From NCBI RefSeq assembly GCF_949628215.1, contig NC_134280.1:8257795-8321794 (forward strand): a stretch of DNA of 64,000 nucleotides, written 5' to 3'. This stretch comes from Phalacrocorax aristotelis (taxonomy: Eukaryota > Chordata > Aves > Suliformes > Phalacrocoracidae). The first letter of the stretch is position 1, and each line of letters begins with the position of its first letter. Below the pieces are notes generated by a model that was given only the letters and a program-made list of their open reading frames with translations, did no database searches and had not been told where the DNA came from. Both the position numbers and the translations under genes were made by a program. This document shows, piece after piece, positions 1 to 12,592 of this stretch.

Positions 1-1216
1 TCCTGCAGAGCCATGTCTGCTGGTAAAGGAAGTGGGCATCTCTGTGTGGCTGCTGGGCCAATGTGGGGAGTTAGTGGCTGGTGAGTTTCTGTAAAGACTT
101 CTTTCTTACTGAGAAAATGTGATGACAGGTAAGACCCTAAGGAGGAGTGACCCTCTCCTTCCGAAGTCATTGTGACCATTTTTTCTCTTGCTAATGTTCA
201 GATGACACCACTTGAGAATATTTATCCCAGGGTTTGGTCATGGGGAGCCTTATGGAATATATTGAATATATGTGTATTACATTTAGGCGTGCATTGTGGG
301 GATCATGAGGTATCCTACTCATGCACCCAAAACTTAAAAGAATTAGAAACCACCTTTTATGGGAGGAAATGGCTGTCATACTGCCAGGTTATGCCTGGCT
401 CTTCTTTCTTTTCCTCTGATTCATGTAAGAGAGCATACTGATCTATATGGTTGCAAGGTATATTGTCTTTTGGTTCACAGAATTAAAAGCCCCTAATTTT
501 CAGTATTACTACTGTATTTAAATTTTCATGTGCGGATTGGCTCTGCTGTACTGGTTAGCCCAACTAAATGAGCACTGTCTATTTAGGTAGTGTTGAATGA
601 AAATAATCCTCTCAATTCAGACCCAACATAGTAGACACATTGAAAAAACTGTGGATAATTTTTTCTGTGCCACACATACGAAAGAGACTTGAAACACAGA
701 TGGCAAAATCCACACCTACCCACAGTTCAGGGCAAACCTCTGTGGCTGGAGGAAAAACTCTTTTGTGATGAGTGAATGGAATAGCTAAGTGATCTGGAAA
801 AATGTCAAATGGATGGAGATATCCTACAAACTGCAAATAGCTACGAACCTATCTCTGCAGCTCTTGTTTAGTTCTCAGCTACCATGAGTAGGTCCTCACA
901 TGGCACATGCATGTCTCTCCTACCCAGTGGAGCACAGCGCAGTTTGCAAAGTAAGTGTTCACCTGTGCTTGGATATCTGCTTTACAGGAGGAGAAATACA
1001 GCTTCTTTTTAACCACGCTGAAAATCTGAAACATTTAGCCAAAATACTACATCCAGGTATGGTGCTGGATACAAGTTTTAGAGGTGCTTCATTAGGCTGA
1101 CTTATTAAACTCTATAATTTCTCTTATAAATCCATTATCCCATATTCAGGCAAAAGTGAAGCAATCGTAAACTTTGCTCTTATCCAGGCAGAAATGCATG
1201 TATGCATACATTTATG

Positions 1217-1231
1217 CACGCACACACACAA
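1217..1231. repeat. short CA-rich microsatellite
   Basis: A short run of alternating C and A (CACGCACACACACA type) in a TMEM163 intron. It is too short to say more. Confidence 0.6.
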
Positions 1232-1949
1232 AATCCTCACACATAGAATTTATATTAAATATGAAATAGCAAATGTATATATTTATACATTCTAAAATCT
1301 GTTTCTAAAAGTGTGGCATCTGTACACTTGGCAATGATTTTACCAGCGCTAGATCCAAAATCGATTTAATTTATGAAAGCCTTTCCTTTTACTTCACTGG
1401 TAGTTGATTAGGCATTATTTGTGTATGTTGCCTAGTATATACACACATATATAAAAAATCAGGGATATGGTGTTGTTCTATACTGGAATTTCATAATCAC
1501 CATAAAAATGAATGTTACAGAAATTCTCATAAGGTTTTAATTTCCAGCTTCAGGGGAACGACAGAATCTCTGATCACCTGCTGCAAGGCTGGGAGCAGTG
1601 ATCAGCTCTTCACAAGCCAGCAGGGTGGTTATAAGGCAGGTATACTGTAAGTGCACCTGTACAGTCTGTGCAGACCAGGAAACTAGAAAACAGGTCATAA
1701 GAGTTTTCAGAATCTCTTGAGTTGTAGAAATGTCTATGAGCTTTTATTGGCAGATATTTAATACCTGGAGAGTCAAATTATTTATGGAACTGTTGCCCCA
1801 GTTCAGCTGCATAATTTTAAAGGATGTAAATACCCTGTTCTGCGGTGAGTAGTTGAAGTCCTGAGGATAATGAGTTTTAGAAGGCTTATTTTCAACATGA
1901 AATGGATCCCTAGTGAAACTAATCTGAGTCTCAGATATGAAGGTGGTGA

Positions 1950-2130
1950 ACCACTGGCCCGGGTTGCCCAGCGGGGTGGTTGATGCCCCATCTATGGAAA
2001 CATTCAAGGTCAGGCTGGATGGGGCTCTGAGCAACCTGATCTAGTTGAAGATGTCCCTGCTCACTGCAAGGAGGGTGGACTGGATGACCTCTAACGGTCC
2101 CTTCCAACCCAAACTATTCTGTGATTCTAT
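1950..2130 (+). mobile_element. CR1 LINE 3' fragment
   Basis: The segment reads as the 3' end of an avian CR1 element in + orientation. It has a degenerate 'gggttgcccag' block, then 'aggtcaggctggatggggct', then 'tggactggatgacctctaa' and 'ggtcccttccaaccc'. It ends in the characteristic terminal repeat 'attctgtgattctat'. It is 5'-truncated, as most CR1 copies are, and carries no open frame of interest. Confidence 0.88.
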
Positions 2131-4400
2131 ATAAGCACCATTTCCTCTCCATGTTCTTTAAGAAGAGGTTAGACCATGACATAACACAGTATAGTTTTCA
2201 ATATAATAATTCAAAAATCAGCTTTCAATGATGATTTGGACTATTACTTGAATTCTCTTTATTTTGTAACTTTGTGTTGTTGGGGTTTTTTTTATGGTAC
2301 GAAAAAGGAGTAGCTGTAATGATGCTGATCTGGATTTTGGCAGTTGGAGGTGGATTATGTGTGATGAACAGCGAGCCCACTTCGTTCCTTTTAAAGTGTA
2401 TCTTAAAGTGACTCTATTCCCTTTTCACCCAGCAACAGGCAGGTATAAATACTCTGAAGAGCTGTGATTCTGTACAGTTTGGTGTCCAAGCCCTCCTCAG
2501 TAACTAAATGTGATAATAGACAAGCTACAGTATAACTCTGATTGGACACAAAGAAGCTTAAGATTAGCAGTAGAGCATGACAGAGAAGCAGGAATCTCAA
2601 GACTGAGGCTGATACTGCATCTTTTGCGTGTGTATTACAGTAATATGCCACAGTGGCTAGTAATTGTTCTTTTTAGAGTAAGCCCTGTAATGGGTTTAAG
2701 AGGCAGATTTTACAGTCTTCACAGTTCTGGCTGTCACCCTAATATAAAATGTGGTTAGAATTATCTCAGCAATATCACAGAATGGGTAGCAAAGAACAAA
2801 TGTCAGTGAACAGCTGAATTGCAATTTTAATGCTTCTTTTTCTAAATCATGGACAACAGAGCTGTACTTGTGGCACAATGTGCAGTAGACTGAACAGGCC
2901 CTTTCCTGCCATAGAGATTTTGCCATCACCTGCCCCTGCTGTGTCCGGGGTGTGTGCAGGGGTGGCTGTTGCTGTGCAGGCCGACACTCCTAGCACGGCT
3001 GCTTAGGCCTTTTCCCTGCTTCTTTACATACTTTTTTCTGGTGGCAGGAATGGTCCTTGCTCTATTCCTCCTATTCCTCACTTGTGTGACAGCAGATTAG
3101 GATGTATAGGTAGCAAACAGAGGCTGCTGTGGAAGAGAAGGTAGCTGTGAGGAGAAGAAAAGCTGTGGGTCTTGAAAGGACATGGATTGCAGTTGAGATC
3201 AAGGGGAGAGAAAGCAAAGAGAGGCCCACATCTGCAGCATCCCCAGCCATCCCTTGGGTCCCCAAAAGGCTGCAAACCAGAACAAACACTTTCAGCCCCT
3301 TCTCTCTGAAACATCCTCTGACTTCTTCTCTTTCTATATTCTTTGTCCACTGACTTAGTTCTGAGTCCTATTCCATTTTCTCTGCCCTGCTGCACTTCAT
3401 TCCTAGCAGCCAGAACCCACTGGTTTGCCGCCAGAAAATAATTTGTTGGTGACCAAAGATGGGGCTTTTTCCTCCTGAGTTCTCACTTTTGAATATCAGC
3501 ATTCAATTTTGCCTGTGCTTGAGAAATCTTGGGCTAGCTGTGACTGGAATTTTATACTTGGCTACTGTAATCGGACCGTAAGAGCTGCAATAATACAAAT
3601 ACTAAATGAAAGTAGGCCTAGCTTTGTTTAAACAGGCTGACTGCCTCTCATCTAGAAGAAACGTGGTGCAGATCATTGCAAGCTCCACATTACTAATGAA
3701 GGAGCATTCATAGACTGTAATCAGTATTAGGTTATGGAAAGGAAGAATAAAAACAAGAGTACCAGTAAAGCGAAGAGATACAAAAGGGTTCCTGTCATGT
3801 GGCTAGACACAAAAGATTGTATAGAGAGATACAGGGTTAAAAAGTGAATGATTACTGTACGTTCAAAAGTATTTTCCTAACTCCTGACATAACAAAAACC
3901 TCTTGGGCAGTTGCCTTGCATGTTGTGCCATATGACTTCCCCTGAATGATTCCATACATGATGTTCACTCTGTCACACACTAATACTAAAATGCTTTCAA
4001 TTCATAGCGAAACAGGAATTAACACATTTATAGTTTTTATTAAATTAGTTACTTATATTATTTAAATTTTTTCTTACTTAAACTCTAGAGGTTTCATTAG
4101 TGGGTTTATTCAGAGATTAAATCCTGTATCCATCATAAAACTGATTTGCTCAGCTTTGCTGAAAAAGCTCACATTACTCCTGGGCTTAGAGCTCATATTG
4201 CTGTTATTGGCCTGCAGCTCATTTTAATGCTAAGTTAGAGTTCCTTGCAAAGTAATAGTTTTAACACTACCTCTTTACTCCAGTGGTGAAACTAGCCTGT
4301 AGAGGTTTTAACGTTTCCTTTTCTGTGGGCTATTAGGAGCCATTAGTGCTGAAAGAACTTGAGAGAGCCTGCAGAGAAAAAGATTTTGTGAATAAAAATT

Positions 4401-4625
4401 TATAGGATCATAGGATAAATCAGGTTGGGAGGGCCTCAGGAGGTTTCTAGCCCAGGCTCCTGCTCAAAGCAGAGTCAGCTGTGAGATCAGAATAGGTTGG
4501 GCAGAAATTTATCCAGTCAGGTCTTTAATACTTCCAAGAATGGAAACTCCGAAACCCCTCTGGGCACACTGTTCCACTATTTCCATGGTGGAAAACTAAT
4601 TTCTCTTAGAGGAATAGATCATGGT
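4401..4625 (-). mobile_element. CR1 LINE 3' fragment, antisense
   Basis: The + strand starts with 'ataggatcataggataaatc', the reverse complement of a CR1 tail. It continues with 'caggttgggagggcctcagg' and a 'gaatggaaactccgaaaccc' block followed by 'ctctgggcacactgttcc', all typical of the CR1 3' region read backwards. The right boundary is gradual, because similarity fades after about 4600. It faces the CR1 fragment at 5008 in inverted orientation. Confidence 0.8.
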
Positions 4626-5007
4626 AAGATTCTTATTGCTCAAGAAAATACAGAATTAAAATATGCTAGATTAATGCAGCCCTTGGAAGGTAACAGAATT
4701 ATAGGTAGAAATTAGGAGTATTATCTTTTATTTATAGTATGTTAGCTGCCAGAGAATTGGATGAGGAACTGAAGCCTGTTTTGTTGGCAGCTTTGCAAAT
4801 ATAAGAATATAGTTTCTACCTCAAGAATGTCAATACAAACACTAGTGGTTTATAGTTACTTTTTTACAGTTCTCTTTGTCATGTTTATCTCTGCAGCTCT
4901 GCTAAAATTATTAAAATGTTTTCCATGAATAAGGTAAGCAATGTTTTCAATTAATAAGATAAATAATCTTGATACAAGAAAATTTTTTTACAGTGAGAAC
5001 AATCAAT

Positions 5008-5180
5008 CACTAAAACAACCTCCCCAGGGATGTGGTGGGGTCCCTGTCAGAGGAGGTTTTCAAGGTGCAATTGGGCAGGGTGCTGGATAATCTCATCTTG
5101 GCTCCCTTTTTCATGAAAGGTTGGACTGGGCGATTTTCTGAGGACTCTTCCAACCTGGGTTGTTCTATGGTTCTGTGAGG
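5008..5180 (+). mobile_element. CR1 LINE 3' fragment
   Basis: A diverged CR1 3' end in + orientation: 'cctccccagggatgtggtgg', 'tccctgtcagaggaggtttt', 'aggttggactgggcgatttt', 'ttccaacctgggttgttcta', then 'tggttctgtgagg'. It lies about 380 bp from the oppositely oriented fragment at 4401. Confidence 0.8.
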
Positions 5181-7234
5181 TTCTTTACACTGGTATAAGT
5201 AATAAAAAACCAAATAACCCCTGTAATCAAAAAAGATCAGGTAATCTGAGATACAGCAATGAATAAACAAGGCAGAACAGTGCAGTATTTGACAAGAAGG
5301 TTAGGTTTTCAATATTACATTTTAGTTGTATCATATCTTACTGAAACTGGGAAGTATTTAGACTGCTACTGACAATCTTGCTTTATTCTGCATGGTGTCA
5401 TCACATTTCAGGGACTATTTTAATGAACTTGAAGTGTGGTGTAATAGGTTCCAGGATGTAACAGACATACTCCCAAATATGTGAGACTCTTTCCCGCTCC
5501 ACTGCCCCAAAACAACTGTTCCTCTGAGCTACTAAGAGAAAGTTAACACTTTTTTGCAGGTTATATTTGTATGTGTCATTATTTTTTTTCTGAATCCTTA
5601 ATTCTATTGAACCACCTTTGCTGCGTATGAGAGCAGATTGACTTGAGAGGAGTAATTACCAAGAGCTTCATTACAAACCCACATTGGTACTGTGTTACTG
5701 TACTCCATTTGCCAGAAAGGTAGCAGGATGACACTTAAGACGGGAAGCCTCTTGCCTTGGCTATTTTATAGCAGTCAATTGATATGAGGAAAACTCTCTT
5801 ATGAGTCACCCTTGTGTAGCTTACCCCAGATCTCTTTTGAGCCAGTATATAGCAGAGCTTGTCACTGGAGGTATATTTGTAACTTTGTTATTATTATCTA
5901 TTTAATTTTTATAAAGTGTTACAAAACAAGTAGCTGAGAGTCTAAATCTGCGGTCTTACCTCAGGCTGAGTGCTGCTTACATGGAAGAGTAGTCCGTTTG
6001 GCTGAAATGGGTCACTCATGTAAAGAGTATTCAGTGTGGCAAGAGCCTTGCTAAAGGTAAAATTGCTTTATTGCATTGAAGATTAATCACCATAGAGATC
6101 TGAGTGAGATTAGTCTTTAGTTCTGTGATGGAAATATTACATAATTTTAGTCTTACCACTACCTGTAGGGAATCATAACAAATAATTATGAAAGTAAGAC
6201 AGAATTAAGGACAAATCCATGAATTAGAAGATTGTTTTGTTGTGTCTGCTAGATGCAAATGAATTGAATAGTTGGACCTTTTTTCCTTAGGAAATTAATT
6301 TTGTGGTAGAGGGAAAAAAAAGTTATTAACAGCAGCTGAAAATTGTCAGTCTGGGGAGATGCAACCCCCTGAATCTCAGTACTTTTCATAGCCACTTGCT
6401 TAAAAGCCATTAAGTTACGCGAAGTAACAAATTTTTGATTAAGGGAAAGACTATCTGGTGCTTACAGTGACGGATTTCCTTTTCTGGTTTCCTTATGAGT
6501 TGTGAAAATTTGTCATAAAAATGAAGAACTGTGTCTGCTAGAGCTCTGTACAGGGAATGTGTTACAGAAAACATGAGGTGGCAGCTGAATGTCATGTAAT
6601 ACAGTTATGCTAATCTTATTTTGATGGGTGTGAGTGCAAATATCCAGGACTGGTGTAATACAAAATTGATATTTATGGGGTTGTATAAATATAAATGGAT
6701 TGTAGTACTACTTTCCGAAGAATGTCTTTTGGAAATTGTCATGTTGTAGCACACCCAGAACCAAGCTTTAGATTGGAGGCACGAGTTTAGTTTTTAGGAT
6801 TTAGACATAATCATGTTTCTGAATTTCACTAGAAGTGAACTAGCAGTAGCTGAAGCTCAAAAGCTGTATAAAGTCTTTTGCAGTTTTGAAAGTCCAAATA
6901 AGTTCATTCTCAATGCCTGAGGCTGCAGTACAACTTATTTAACAGTACATTCCATCTGTGACAAAGCTATATTGAAAAGTTGACAAAATCGGTAAGTCAT
7001 TGTATTAAAAAATGAAGTCATACTTTATATTATCTTCTGGATTTTCAGGCAGAAATACTGCATCAAAAACACATCAGGAAGTATCTTCGGCAGACCATGA
7101 TCTGCCACCAAGACCTACAACAAACTAAAGAACTTGGTGGTTTCACTGTTAAAATTGTAATAATATATTCTCTTTACTGACAACTTAATGATATAGTTGT
7201 AACTACTCCTGCATTCTAAGTGCCGTTGTTCTAA

Positions 7235-7264
7235 ATAAAAAAACAAAACAAAACAAAACAAAAC
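7235..7264. repeat. (CAAAA)n simple repeat
   Basis: About five tandem CAAAA units preceded by an A-rich run in a TMEM163 intron. The tract could be the tail of an old retroposed sequence, but nothing upstream is recognisable. Confidence 0.75.
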
Positions 7265-8806
7265 TGCAACCCTTTGGAAGTTTGAGCTTTAGTTGATCTA
7301 AAAGTTGATTATTGCCTGGATATCAGAGAGGTGCCCTCAAGGTTGTCCTTTCTGAAATAGTCTGTTGTTCCTTAAACTATACTGCATTCTGAAAGGTTCC
7401 AGAAAGCTTATTGTTTCTGAAAAACATGTTTTTCCCCCCTATGTTTTAAAATGTTTTGTCTGAATTGTCTCTGTTCCTCTTTCTTTTTAGAAGCAATATA
7501 TTACATGGAGCTGAGGGAGATTTCAGATTCACTCATTCGTCATTAGACCTTAACTGTTGCCTGTTAAACCTGTTGTGATCAATTTTTTTGCATTATAGAT
7601 CAATCTCTAATGATGTAGTAGATATTTACTGGGAAACTCTTATACAAACTCATGTGGAAATAGATATAAAATATGTACATGATTCTCGGTAGCTGCTGGA
7701 GCTGTAAGTAAGTGGTACTGGTGGCTTATGATACATGGAGATCTGTTCATCTTGGGTGATACTGGACAGAGAGTACCCTCATGTCTTAGCAAGAAGGTAC
7801 CAATGTTTTGGAATATGAGGGCGTTAGGTGGGTCACCAGTTGCTCTGGAGTGTCTGAATTGCTGACAGGGATTATGGGGGACCTGGAGATTGAGGAACAT
7901 TTATTGCACTATGATGATTCCAAGCCAGGGGTATCTGTAAAATACATTAGATTTTCGGTCAAACCTCAGTTCTGTATAGCTCCTCTTTCATTATTTTATA
8001 TGAATACTTCTGAGTTGACTTGAACTTGTTTAGAAATGGCAGTTGGCTCCTCTAATTTAGTTGAATGTTATTAATGAAGTTGCATTTGCCAACAATCTTG
8101 GCACTAACACCCTTTGAGTGCAGTTGGAAACACTATTTAGTTACAAAGCAGTTGAGTAATTGTCAGCAGATGGAAGTTAGCAGGCTTGTATTAAAGTTTT
8201 TGTTGTCTAATGGCTTGAAAATGAAGCAAGCTTACAGTAACCAATTACGATTTGTTTATTATGTACTACAGTTAACATTTCAGATTAATTTTTGGAGGCT
8301 TCTTATTTTGTACATTTGTAGTTGAATTTTGCATGATTTGCAGTCTAGACAGAAATTATTTTTCTGGCAAATGAGATTGAAAGAAGACACTATGCAGTAT
8401 TTTGTTCTAGTGGTTTTGCAGATAAACTGATGCACTCAAGAAGACAAGAAATGTATTTTTGCCCTTAAAGTACTATGTATGCCATTACTCATGAATTTTA
8501 CATGGCTATGGATTCCAAAAGCCAGTATATAATGGAGAAGTTAGGCTAGCTAAATATGATAACTGAATGCTGATTCAAACCTCAGACTGCATTTCTGTCC
8601 GCTATTAACACCCTTGTCACTGCTAATTAACATCTTCCTTTTTTCTTTCTACTTTTAGCTATTTCTGATTAAGTAGGTGTATGGGAATTCTTTTGACACA
8701 GTAAAACTCATCTGGGGAATAAGAGATGCAGCTCAAGATTGCTGAAGTCATTGCTTACCTGCTGGCATAGGCAAAGATGCAAAATATTTGTTGTCAGGCT
8801 TGGGTG

Positions 8807-8842
8807 GTTGGAGAGTTTACAGAGAACCACAAACTCTCCAAC
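8807..8842. repeat. perfect 12-bp inverted repeat (hairpin)
   Basis: GTTGGAGAGTTT at 8807-8818 is the exact reverse complement of AAACTCTCCAAC at 8831-8842, with a 12-base loop between them. A second, overlapping complementarity joins GTGGTT (8804-8809) to AACCAC (8825-8830). Function is unknown. Confidence 0.85.
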
Positions 8843-9204
8843 ATGCATGAGAACTGAATCCAGCCAGTGGCCAGGGCAAGTGCTGGTTCCCTGGACACAT
8901 CAGACTTGTGCCAGCAAGGCTCCTGCCAAGCCCTTAGGCAACGTTTGCCTGTCTTCCTCAGAAGATGCATGTAGGGAATAGAAGGTATGCTAAGGGAAAG
9001 CGATGATGCTTCGCTGTCTTCTTTTTCCCATACCCTTGGCATTCAACAATACATATTGGCACGGGAAGTTGAATCAGTTGTGTCCAACTCAGGTTTGTGA
9101 CTATGTTGGTTTAAGCCTGCTGGGAAAGATAGAAAAGCTTCTCTTTCAGTGTTGCTTTCAGATGAAATGTCAGCATATTGCATGAAGTGTATCTTATCAA
9201 TCTG

Positions 9205-9270
9205 TCACTGGCTCAGCAAACGGCCTTAGACAAGTCAGCCAACTTTTGTGGGCCAGTTCTGTGTTCAAGT
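9205..9270 (+). mobile_element. possible ancient MIR/CORE-SINE remnant
   Basis: The block 'ggccttagacaagtcagcca' followed by 'gtgggccagttc' resembles the MIR core 'ctTGGGCAAGTcacttaacc...gcctcagtttcc'. The resemblance is weak and judged by eye only. Confidence 0.25.
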
Positions 9271-9334
9271 TACCTAATGCCTGCATTTGTCCTAGGTAAA
9301 CGAGCAGAACTTGTATATGTTTCTGTACCTCATT

Positions 9335-9359
9335 AAAAAAAAAAAAAAACAAAAAAAAA
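9335..9359. repeat. poly-A tract
   Basis: Fifteen A, one C and nine A. The tract could be a retroposon tail or simple slippage. No processed gene copy is recognisable upstream of it. Confidence 0.7.
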
Positions 9360-10420
9360 TCATTACAACAGAGTCTGTTGTGAGGGATTGGGCAGTATAA
9401 GCTTCTTAGGTTATGGCAGTGCTAAATATTACAGAGGTAATGCATAAGGTGGTACTGAAAAGTTTTGAGTTTGACAAAAGTAGGTCAAGAGGCTCTGGAC
9501 AGATTTCTGTGCAGCGATCCATTCAGAGTGAAACAGCAAATATCTGAAAAGAATCTATTGCAGAACAGGAACCTGCTTGCAAATATGCAGTGAAAAATGG
9601 AAAGCCCTCTAATTTTCAGTCTTACTCATTTTTTTGGGGAGATGAACTTTCCTCCCGTCCGTATTGCCATTTAATGATCACTTCTCACTGCAGGATTGCA
9701 GAGAATCTATTCTGTGAGTTTCTTCTTCCGTCACAGACTATGGGCCAGATTTTGGTTCTTGTGTTTGAGTCTAGGGGGAGGACTCTAGGGTAAACAGACT
9801 GTCTCAAGCCTTTTTTGCCTACTTTTTACAACAGGATGTGTTTAACAAGAATGAGGGCTGTGTTGCAATTTACTACAACGAAGTTAAACATTTGTCTTAA
9901 AATAGGTGTAGCAGAGTTTTGTTTACCTGAGACAAGTACCTCGTCTCCAATACCACTCCATTGCTAGGAAGGATGCTGGTGTCTACGTTGTCTGTGCTCC
10001 CCTGTAGAAGGGCAGCCCCTTTACTGAGAACTTGTCTGTAGGATTATGTGGATTGTCCACGATGTGGTTTAATATTGCTTGTGTTAGGGAATAAAATGAC
10101 CAGCTGCTCACCTGTGCCACTGCTGAGGCTGCGTCTGCTGACCTAGGCAGAGCAATGGCAGTTCAGCTGCAGTCTCTGGATTGAGCTTGATGTGAACATT
10201 ACGTGTGCTGCCAACCACCAGATGGCCTGGTGTCTGAGTTGTTCAAAATAGTAGCATGCTACTGGAATAATTATAGCATCCATAAATTGAGCTAACAGAT
10301 AGGTACCAAATGATGAATAACCAGCAAAGGAAATACAACTTTTGAAGAAAAACATGTACATATAAATATAACTTCTTAACTATTTTATGCTTTAAACATT
10401 AAAATTACTCTTACTGTATA

Positions 10421-11082
10421 TGGTTGACAGCTGCCTGAATATGAGCCAGCAGTGTGCCCAGGTGGCCAAGAAGGCCACCAGCACCCGGGCTTGTATCAGG
10501 AATAGTGTGGCCAGCAGGAGCAGGGCAGGGATGGGGCCCCTGTACTCTGCACTGGTGAGGCTGCACCTTGAATGCTGGGCTCAGTTTCGGGCCCCTCAGG
10601 ACAAGAAGGACATTGAGGTGCTGGCATGTGTCCAGAGAAGGGCAACGGAGCTGGGGAAGGGTCTGGAGAGCAAGTCTTATGAGGAGAGGTTGAGGGAACT
10701 GGGATTGTTTTAGTCTGGAGAAGAGGAGCCTGAGGGGAGACCTTATCACTCTCTACAACTACCTGAAAGGAGGTTGTAGTGAGGTGGGTGTTGGTCTCTT
10801 CTCCCTAGTAACAAGCAATAGGACAAGACGCAATGGCCTCAAGCTGTGCCAGGGGAAGTTTAGGTTGGATATTAGGAAAAAATTCTTCACCAAAAGGGTT
10901 GTCATGCATTGGCACAGGCTGCCCAGGGAGGTGGTGGAGTCTCCATCCCTGGAGGCATTTAAAAGAAGGGTGGACGTGGTGCTTGAGGATATGGTTTAGT
11001 GGTGGACTTGGCAGTGATAGGTTAGCGGTTGGACTCGATGATCATAAGGGTCTTTTCCAACCTTAACGATTCTATGATTCTG
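10421..11082 (+). mobile_element. CR1 LINE, 3' 660 bp with ORF2 C-terminus
   Basis: The best-preserved transposon in the window. In + orientation it encodes broken pieces of the CR1 ORF2 C-terminal end. One frame (10420-10713) contains '[16 protein letters not shown]', '[20 protein letters not shown]' and 'LRELGLF'. After a frame break, 10784-10999 reads '[20 protein letters not shown]', '[15 protein letters not shown]' and '[19 protein letters not shown]'. It ends in 'ttttccaaccttaacgattc' and 'tatgattctgt', the CR1 tail. The 5' part (endonuclease and RT core) is absent, so this copy is dead. It sits in a TMEM163 intron in the gene's own orientation. Confidence 0.95.
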
Positions 11083-12037
11083 TATCTATCTATTGTAGTA
11101 AAATTTTATATGAAGAGCTTTTGGTAAAATGGAGTTATGGATATATCAATACTGTAATAGACTGGCTATTATTGTTTGTGTTGGGGCAAAACAAAGCCTT
11201 ATATCCTGAAATATTTCATGGCAAGAGGAACTCCATTTCAGAGTAGTATCGGTCTGTATGTTTGAACAAAAGCAGGAGTCTTCTCTTTTACTGTGAAGTT
11301 CTGTGTATGCATTATGTGCTTTGAAAACCTCATTGTGGCAGTGTCCTATATAAAACTTACTTTCTGTTGATTATTCTCTGTTACTTTATATTCTCTTCAT
11401 TAAGCCATTTGTTTGCTTTTTATTAGACTGGATTGCAGGCTCTGCAGGGCAGGAATACAGATTCTAATTCTGTACAGCACCTATCCTGATGAGACACTGA
11501 TCCTTATTTTGGTGTTGAGAGACCCTTGGACAGGCTACGAAGTGATGCACCCAGCCTGCTGATTTTTTTAAATATCTCCACCTAAAGTATTTCTTGGAGA
11601 TTTTGGGAGGAAACAGATATTTCAGGTTCTGTTATGCTACTGACCAGATTTACCAAGCATCTGTCCTGGTTTGGTAAAGAGAATGAAGTTCCCTTGATTA
11701 TTTCTAATGTGAGATCCTAGCAAAACAAAGAGAAACAGACCTCTAGAGGACTCTGATAAATCATCAGGAGTAGAAGAGATGTGTCTTTCTCCCTCACTCT
11801 GAAACATCATCTGCTGTGCCCTATCTTCTCACGTATAATCCATATTTTAAGAACTGGAAAGGAACTGAATTTTTCTTTTCATTCTCCTCTTTAATTCAAG
11901 TCTCTATCTTTAGCTCCTTAAGATTTTTTTATTATTAATATTCTGTTGTGTGTTATCCTTCAGCAGTGGGAGAGTTGACAACTCCAAATATGTTCTTAAC
12001 GTTTCTTTTTATTTTTCTCTTTTTTCTTTCCCCCCAG

Positions 12038-12134
12038 AGCTTGTGTTATCTTGGGTGTCATATTCCTCCTGTCATCTCTATGTATTGTGATCAAAGCCAT
12101 CCATGATCTTGCGAAGAAGGTGCTTCCGGAAGTG
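12038..12134 (+). CDS. TMEM163: TMEM163 coding exon (TM3)
   Basis: Fourth-from-last coding exon, 97 bp. After a first base that completes a split codon (AT|A, Ile, inferred) it reads ACVILGVIFLLSSLCIVIKA and then IHDLAKKVLPEV. This matches human TMEM163 at about residues 154-185 with a few conservative changes. The hydrophobic stretch is transmembrane helix 3, followed by the basic/acidic loop before helix 4. The acceptor is a long pyrimidine tract ending in CCCCCCAG. Because AGAG follows, the cut could be at either AG, but only the first keeps Ala in frame. The donor is GTG|GTAAGG, phase 0. Confidence 0.95.
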
Positions 12135-12592
12135 GTAAGGTGATTCATGTTCTTGAAAATGTTCTGTTTATTCCCTACATTGCCAGTGAGACTGAGAAAG
12201 GCCAGCGTCTCCTTTCAACAAACCCCATAGAACTCAGCAAAGCTGTAGCAGGTGCATATCCTGTCTGGCTGCACATACTGGTCCTAGTCTTCAAGCAGTA
12301 TTTTTTCCTTATGTGATGGAGTTCTAGTATTGATGGGTTTTTATAGGTTTTACCCCATCTTTTCTTCTTCATGATTACCTTTATGGGCCAAATCTTTTTC
12401 AGCATAATCACTTAAAGCTTTTACATAGGACTGTAAGAGTTTACTTACAGAGAGGAGGTCCCTCTGGGCTTAATGAAAGCAGTAGAATTGTATGAGGAGA
12501 ACATTTCCACACTTAACTACTCCAATGGCTTCAGTATTTTATTTTTATTATGGAAAAAATGTATTTTTGGATTGTATTTTTTTGTTTTCCAG

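Larger units (their letters stand above)
1..12037 (+). other. TMEM163 intron (3' part), repeats only
   Basis: No coding exon is recognisable here. The missing upstream exon (residues just before ACVILG) was looked for by eye and not seen. The stretch is AT-rich intron with CR1 fragments at 1950, 4401, 5008 and 10421, a perfect hairpin at 8807, simple repeats at 1217, 7235 and 9335, and otherwise unremarkable unique sequence. It ends in a pyrimidine tract and CAG directly before the exon at 12038. Confidence 0.8.

Noticed and set aside
9188..9359. Poly-A tract taken as tail of a processed pseudogene
   Set aside because: The upstream sequence has no recognisable coding similarity; at most a weak MIR-like core.
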